From NCBI RefSeq assembly GCF_036010485.1, contig NZ_CP108568.1, positions 5,976,501 to 6,040,500 of the forward strand: a stretch of 64,000 nt of DNA, read 5' to 3'. This stretch comes from Streptomyces sp. NBC_01198 (GTDB lineage Bacteria > Actinomycetota > Actinomycetes > Streptomycetales > Streptomycetaceae). Shown here one piece after another: positions 61,848-64,000 of this stretch (positions are counted from its first letter, which is position 1; each line of letters starts with the position of its first letter). A program made the position numbers and the translations under genes. The notes under the pieces were generated by a model. It was not told the origin of the DNA. It did not search any database and saw only the letters and a list, made by a program, of their open reading frames with translations.

Positions 61848-62078
61848 TCAGTCGCCGAACTCCGCCATCCCGGCCACCACATGGGCCGACGCCGCCGGGA
61901 CGGTGATGCCGTGCAGGCCCGCCGGGGCGGCCGCGGCCCGCTCGGCGCCCGCCGGGACGTGCCACTGCGCGGCCATCCGCCGGCAGTCGCCGATCAGCTG
62001 TTCCATGGAGTCAGGCTCGGCGAGCGGAACCGGAGCACGGGGGGAGGTGGCCGGGGTGGTACGCGGGGTAGACCTCAT
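61848..62078 (-). CDS. Small hypothetical protein
   Basis: The ATG at 62078 gives 76 residues (MRSTPRTTPATSPRAPVPLAEPDSMEQLIGDCRRM). A GTCGG-type ribosome site is weak. It is helical in the second half (HVVAGMAEFGD). It is divergent from the PfkB-type gene. The function is unknown. Confidence 0.55.
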   Translation of the reverse strand: MRSTPRTTPATSPRAPVPLAEPDSMEQLIGDCRRMAAQWHVPAGAERAAAAPAGLHGITVPAASAHVVAGMAEFGD

Positions 62079-62279
62079 GTCACCGACCCTAGGCACGGTC
62101 GCTCCGGGGAGAAAGCCCTACTATCGGGTAGTTCCGCCGCGTCCCGTGGATCCACCGCCGGGAAGCGCGGGCAGTCCGTGGATGTCCTGGCCGGGCGGCG
62201 GTTTGCCGGTAGCGTGGAGGACTGTCCCGAGCGACGCAACCCCCGTGTACGAATCCCCCGCCTCCAGGAGCCTGCCGCC

Positions 62280-63257
62280 GTGCGTATCGCCGTCACCGGA
62301 TCCATCGCCACCGATCACCTGATGACCTTCCCCGGCCGGTTCTCCGACCAGCTGGTCGCCGATCAGCTGCACGCGGTCTCGCTGTCGTTCCTGGTCGACG
62401 CCCTGGACGTCCGGCGTGGCGGGGTCGGCGCCAACATCTGCTTCGGCATGGGCCTGCTGGGCACCGCACCGATCCTGGTGGGCGCGGCCGGCAACGACTT
62501 CGGCGAGTACCGCGCCTGGCTGGAGCGGCACGGCGTCGACACCGCCTCGGTCCGGATCTCCGAGGTGCTGCACACCGCCCGCTTCATCTGCACCACGGAC
62601 GCCGACCACAACCAGATCGGCTCTTTCTACACCGGGGCGATGAGCGAGGCGCGGCTGATCGAGCTGCAGCACGTCGCCGACCGGGTCGGCGGCCTCGACC
62701 TGGTGTCCATCGGAGCGGACGACCCCGAGGCGATGATCCGGCACACCGAGGAGTGCAGGACCCGCGGCATCCCCTTCGCCGCGGACTTCTCCCAGCAGAT
62801 CGCCCGGATGGACGGCGACGACATCCGGGTGCTGGTCGACGGGGCGGCGTACCTCTTCAACAACGAGTACGAGAAGGGTCTGATCGAGACCAAGACCGGC
62901 TGGAGCGACGAGGAGATCCTCGGCCGGGTCGGCACCCGGGTCACCACCCTCGGCGCGCAGGGCGTGCGGATCGACCGCGAGGGTGAGCCGTCGATCACGG
63001 TGGGCTGCGCGGAGGAGCAGGCCAAGGTCGACCCGACCGGCGTCGGCGACGGCTTCCGCGCCGGCTTCCTGTCCGGCCTGGCGTGGGGCGTCAGCCTGGA
63101 GCGAGCCGCGCAGGTCGGCTGCATGGTCGCGACGCTGGTGATCGAGACGCTGGGCACGCAGGAGTACGAGTTGCGGCGCACGCACTTCATGGACCGCTTC
63201 ACCAAGGCGTACGGCGAGGACGCCGCGGCCGAGGTGCGCCAGCACCTCCACGCCTGA
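62280..63257 (+). CDS. PfkB-family carbohydrate/nucleoside kinase
   Basis: The start GTG (VRIAVTGSIATDHLM) follows CCAGGAG. The 325-residue kinase has the substrate motif GGVGANICFGMGLLG and the PfkB catalytic/anion-hole motif DPTGVGDGFRAGFLSG with the active Asp. It most resembles the actinobacterial adenosine-kinase-like group, but the substrate cannot be fixed. Confidence 0.9.
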   Translation: MRIAVTGSIATDHLMTFPGRFSDQLVADQLHAVSLSFLVDALDVRRGGVGANICFGMGLLGTAPILVGAAGNDFGEYRAWLERHGVDTASVRISEVLHTARFICTTDADHNQIGSFYTGAMSEARLIELQHVADRVGGLDLVSIGADDPEAMIRHTEECRTRGIPFAADFSQQIARMDGDDIRVLVDGAAYLFNNEYEKGLIETKTGWSDEEILGRVGTRVTTLGAQGVRIDREGEPSITVGCAEEQAKVDPTGVGDGFRAGFLSGLAWGVSLERAAQVGCMVATLVIETLGTQEYELRRTHFMDRFTKAYGEDAAAEVRQHLHA

Positions 63258-63298
63258 CCAGGAACCAGCGCCCCTGGTCGAGCCTCGCCCCCCGGGGG

Positions 63299-64000
63299 TC
63301 AGGTGTGGCGGCGGATACGGTAGGCGGTGCCGTGGGGGGCCGGGGCGGAGCCGAGGTATTCCTGGGTGGTCATGGCGCACCAGGCCGGGATGTCCAGCCC
63401 GGCCGCCTCGTCGTCGGAGAGCACCGTCACCACCCCGCCGACCGGCACGTCGCCGATCACCTTGGCCAGCTCGATCACCGGGATCGGGCACCGCTTGCCG
63501 AGCGAGTCGACGACCAGGCCCGCGTCTGGGGCCGGCGCCGGCGTGGACGTGGGCGCCGGGCCGGCGCCGAGCTGGGAGCGCACCTCGGCGACCACCCCGG
63601 GCAGCACGTCGAGGAAGCGCGCGACCTCCGCCTCGCCGGTGCCCGGGGGCAGCGACACCCGTACGTTGCCCTCGGAGAGCACACCCATCGCCTTGAGCAC
63701 ATGGCTCGGCGTCAGCGTGCTGGACGTGCACGACGAGCCCGACGACACCGAGAAGCCGGCCCGGTCCAGCGCGGTCAGCAGCACCTCGCCGTCGACGTAG
63801 AGGCAGGAGAAGGTGACCAGGTGCGGCAGCCGCCGGGTGGCGTGGCCGACCACCTCGACGTCGGGCACCAGCTCCGGCACCCGCGTCCTGATCCGGTCCA
63901 CCAGCGCCGACAGCCGGGCCGCCTCGCCCGCGGCCTCGTCCCGTACCGCGCGCAGCGACGCCGCGGCGGCCACGATCGCCGGCAGGTTCTCGAAGCCGGG
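63299..64000 (-). CDS. Cysteine desulfurase fused to TusA sulfurtransferase domain (start outside window)
   Basis: Only the C-terminal ~234 residues are in the window, and the frame is open to the edge. The cysteine desulfurase part includes SVSSGSSCTSSTLTPSHVLKAMG with the mobile Cys. A Pro/Ala linker leads to a TusA-like domain: VVDSLGKRCPIPVIELAKVI with the sulfur-accepting CPxP Cys, then GGVVTVLSDDEAAGLDIPAWC. It likely mobilises sulfur for Fe-S or thio-modification. The fusion lets the persulfide pass from desulfurase to carrier in one chain. Confidence 0.85.
   Translation of the reverse strand, partial: PGFENLPAIVAAAASLRAVRDEAAGEAARLSALVDRIRTRVPELVPDVEVVGHATRRLPHLVTFSCLYVDGEVLLTALDRAGFSVSSGSSCTSSTLTPSHVLKAMGVLSEGNVRVSLPPGTGEAEVARFLDVLPGVVAEVRSQLGAGPAPTSTPAPAPDAGLVVDSLGKRCPIPVIELAKVIGDVPVGGVVTVLSDDEAAGLDIPAWCAMTTQEYLGSAPAPHGTAYRIRRHT

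Overview
The window is high-GC actinomycete chromosome, most like Streptomyces or a close relative. Support comes from the very strong G/C bias at third codon positions, frequent GTG starts, a GlnR-type operator in front of glnA, and a core gene neighbourhood that I recognise from Streptomyces chromosomes: lipA-lipB near glnA, aceE, sucB-lpd, pepA, cobS/cobT/cobU, pspA, nadA and an ErpA-type Fe-S carrier. No rRNA, tRNA or CRISPR array was found.

Left flank (1-6211): the 3' part of a secreted glycoside hydrolase, a TerD/von Willebrand fusion, a small HTH-TOBE protein, an Fpg/Nei DNA glycosylase and a winged-helix AlkZ-like protein.

Integrated element (about 6212-24662, 18.4 kb): an actinomycete integrative and conjugative element (AICE) with a primase-polymerase (RepPP-like) replication module. 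It carries Xis and a tyrosine integrase, a prim-pol protein plus a DUF3987 helicase-like protein, a TraB/TraSA FtsK-type translocase, several small spread-type membrane proteins and a GntR (KorSA-like) repressor sitting on perfect ACCTAGGT-centred palindromes. It appears to be integrated at the 3' end of glnA. The last codons and stop of glnA are repeated at the left boundary, and each copy of the glnA tail is followed by its own strong hairpin terminator. Cargo and accessory genes include a PycTM-type membrane effector overlapping a GGDEF cyclase, a DpdA/TGT-like DNA transglycosylase, an SRA-like plus PD-(D/E)XK candidate type IV restriction enzyme, a low-GC pair (SLATT-like two-TM protein plus a permuted-papain-like protein), and an XRE-TPR regulator with a creatininase-family hydrolase. 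Unusual DNA structures are a roughly 284-bp nested palindrome between the replication genes and xis, a cluster of TCGCTAG/CTAGCGA repeats behind traB, and two matching leader hairpins in front of the two main operons.

Right flank (24650-64000): glnA and its neighbours, lipoate synthesis (lipB-lipA), and lipoate-dependent enzymes (lpd-sucB, then a GntR regulator and aceE). These are followed by pepA, a repeat-rich spacer, the cobalamin nucleotide-loop genes cobS, cobT and cobU with a lysyl-PG-synthase-like gene between them, an HtrA-type protease, a PspA/PspAA envelope-stress pair with a truncated sensor kinase behind it, nadA, erpA-like, a large secreted or membrane protein, a PfkB kinase, and the 3' part of a cysteine desulfurase-TusA fusion cut by the window end.

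How the parts fit: the chromosome is ordinary core metabolism. The element is where novelty is concentrated, because it combines a possible nucleotide-signalling membrane effector, DNA base modification, modification-dependent restriction and an AT-rich two-gene module around a standard transfer/replication backbone.
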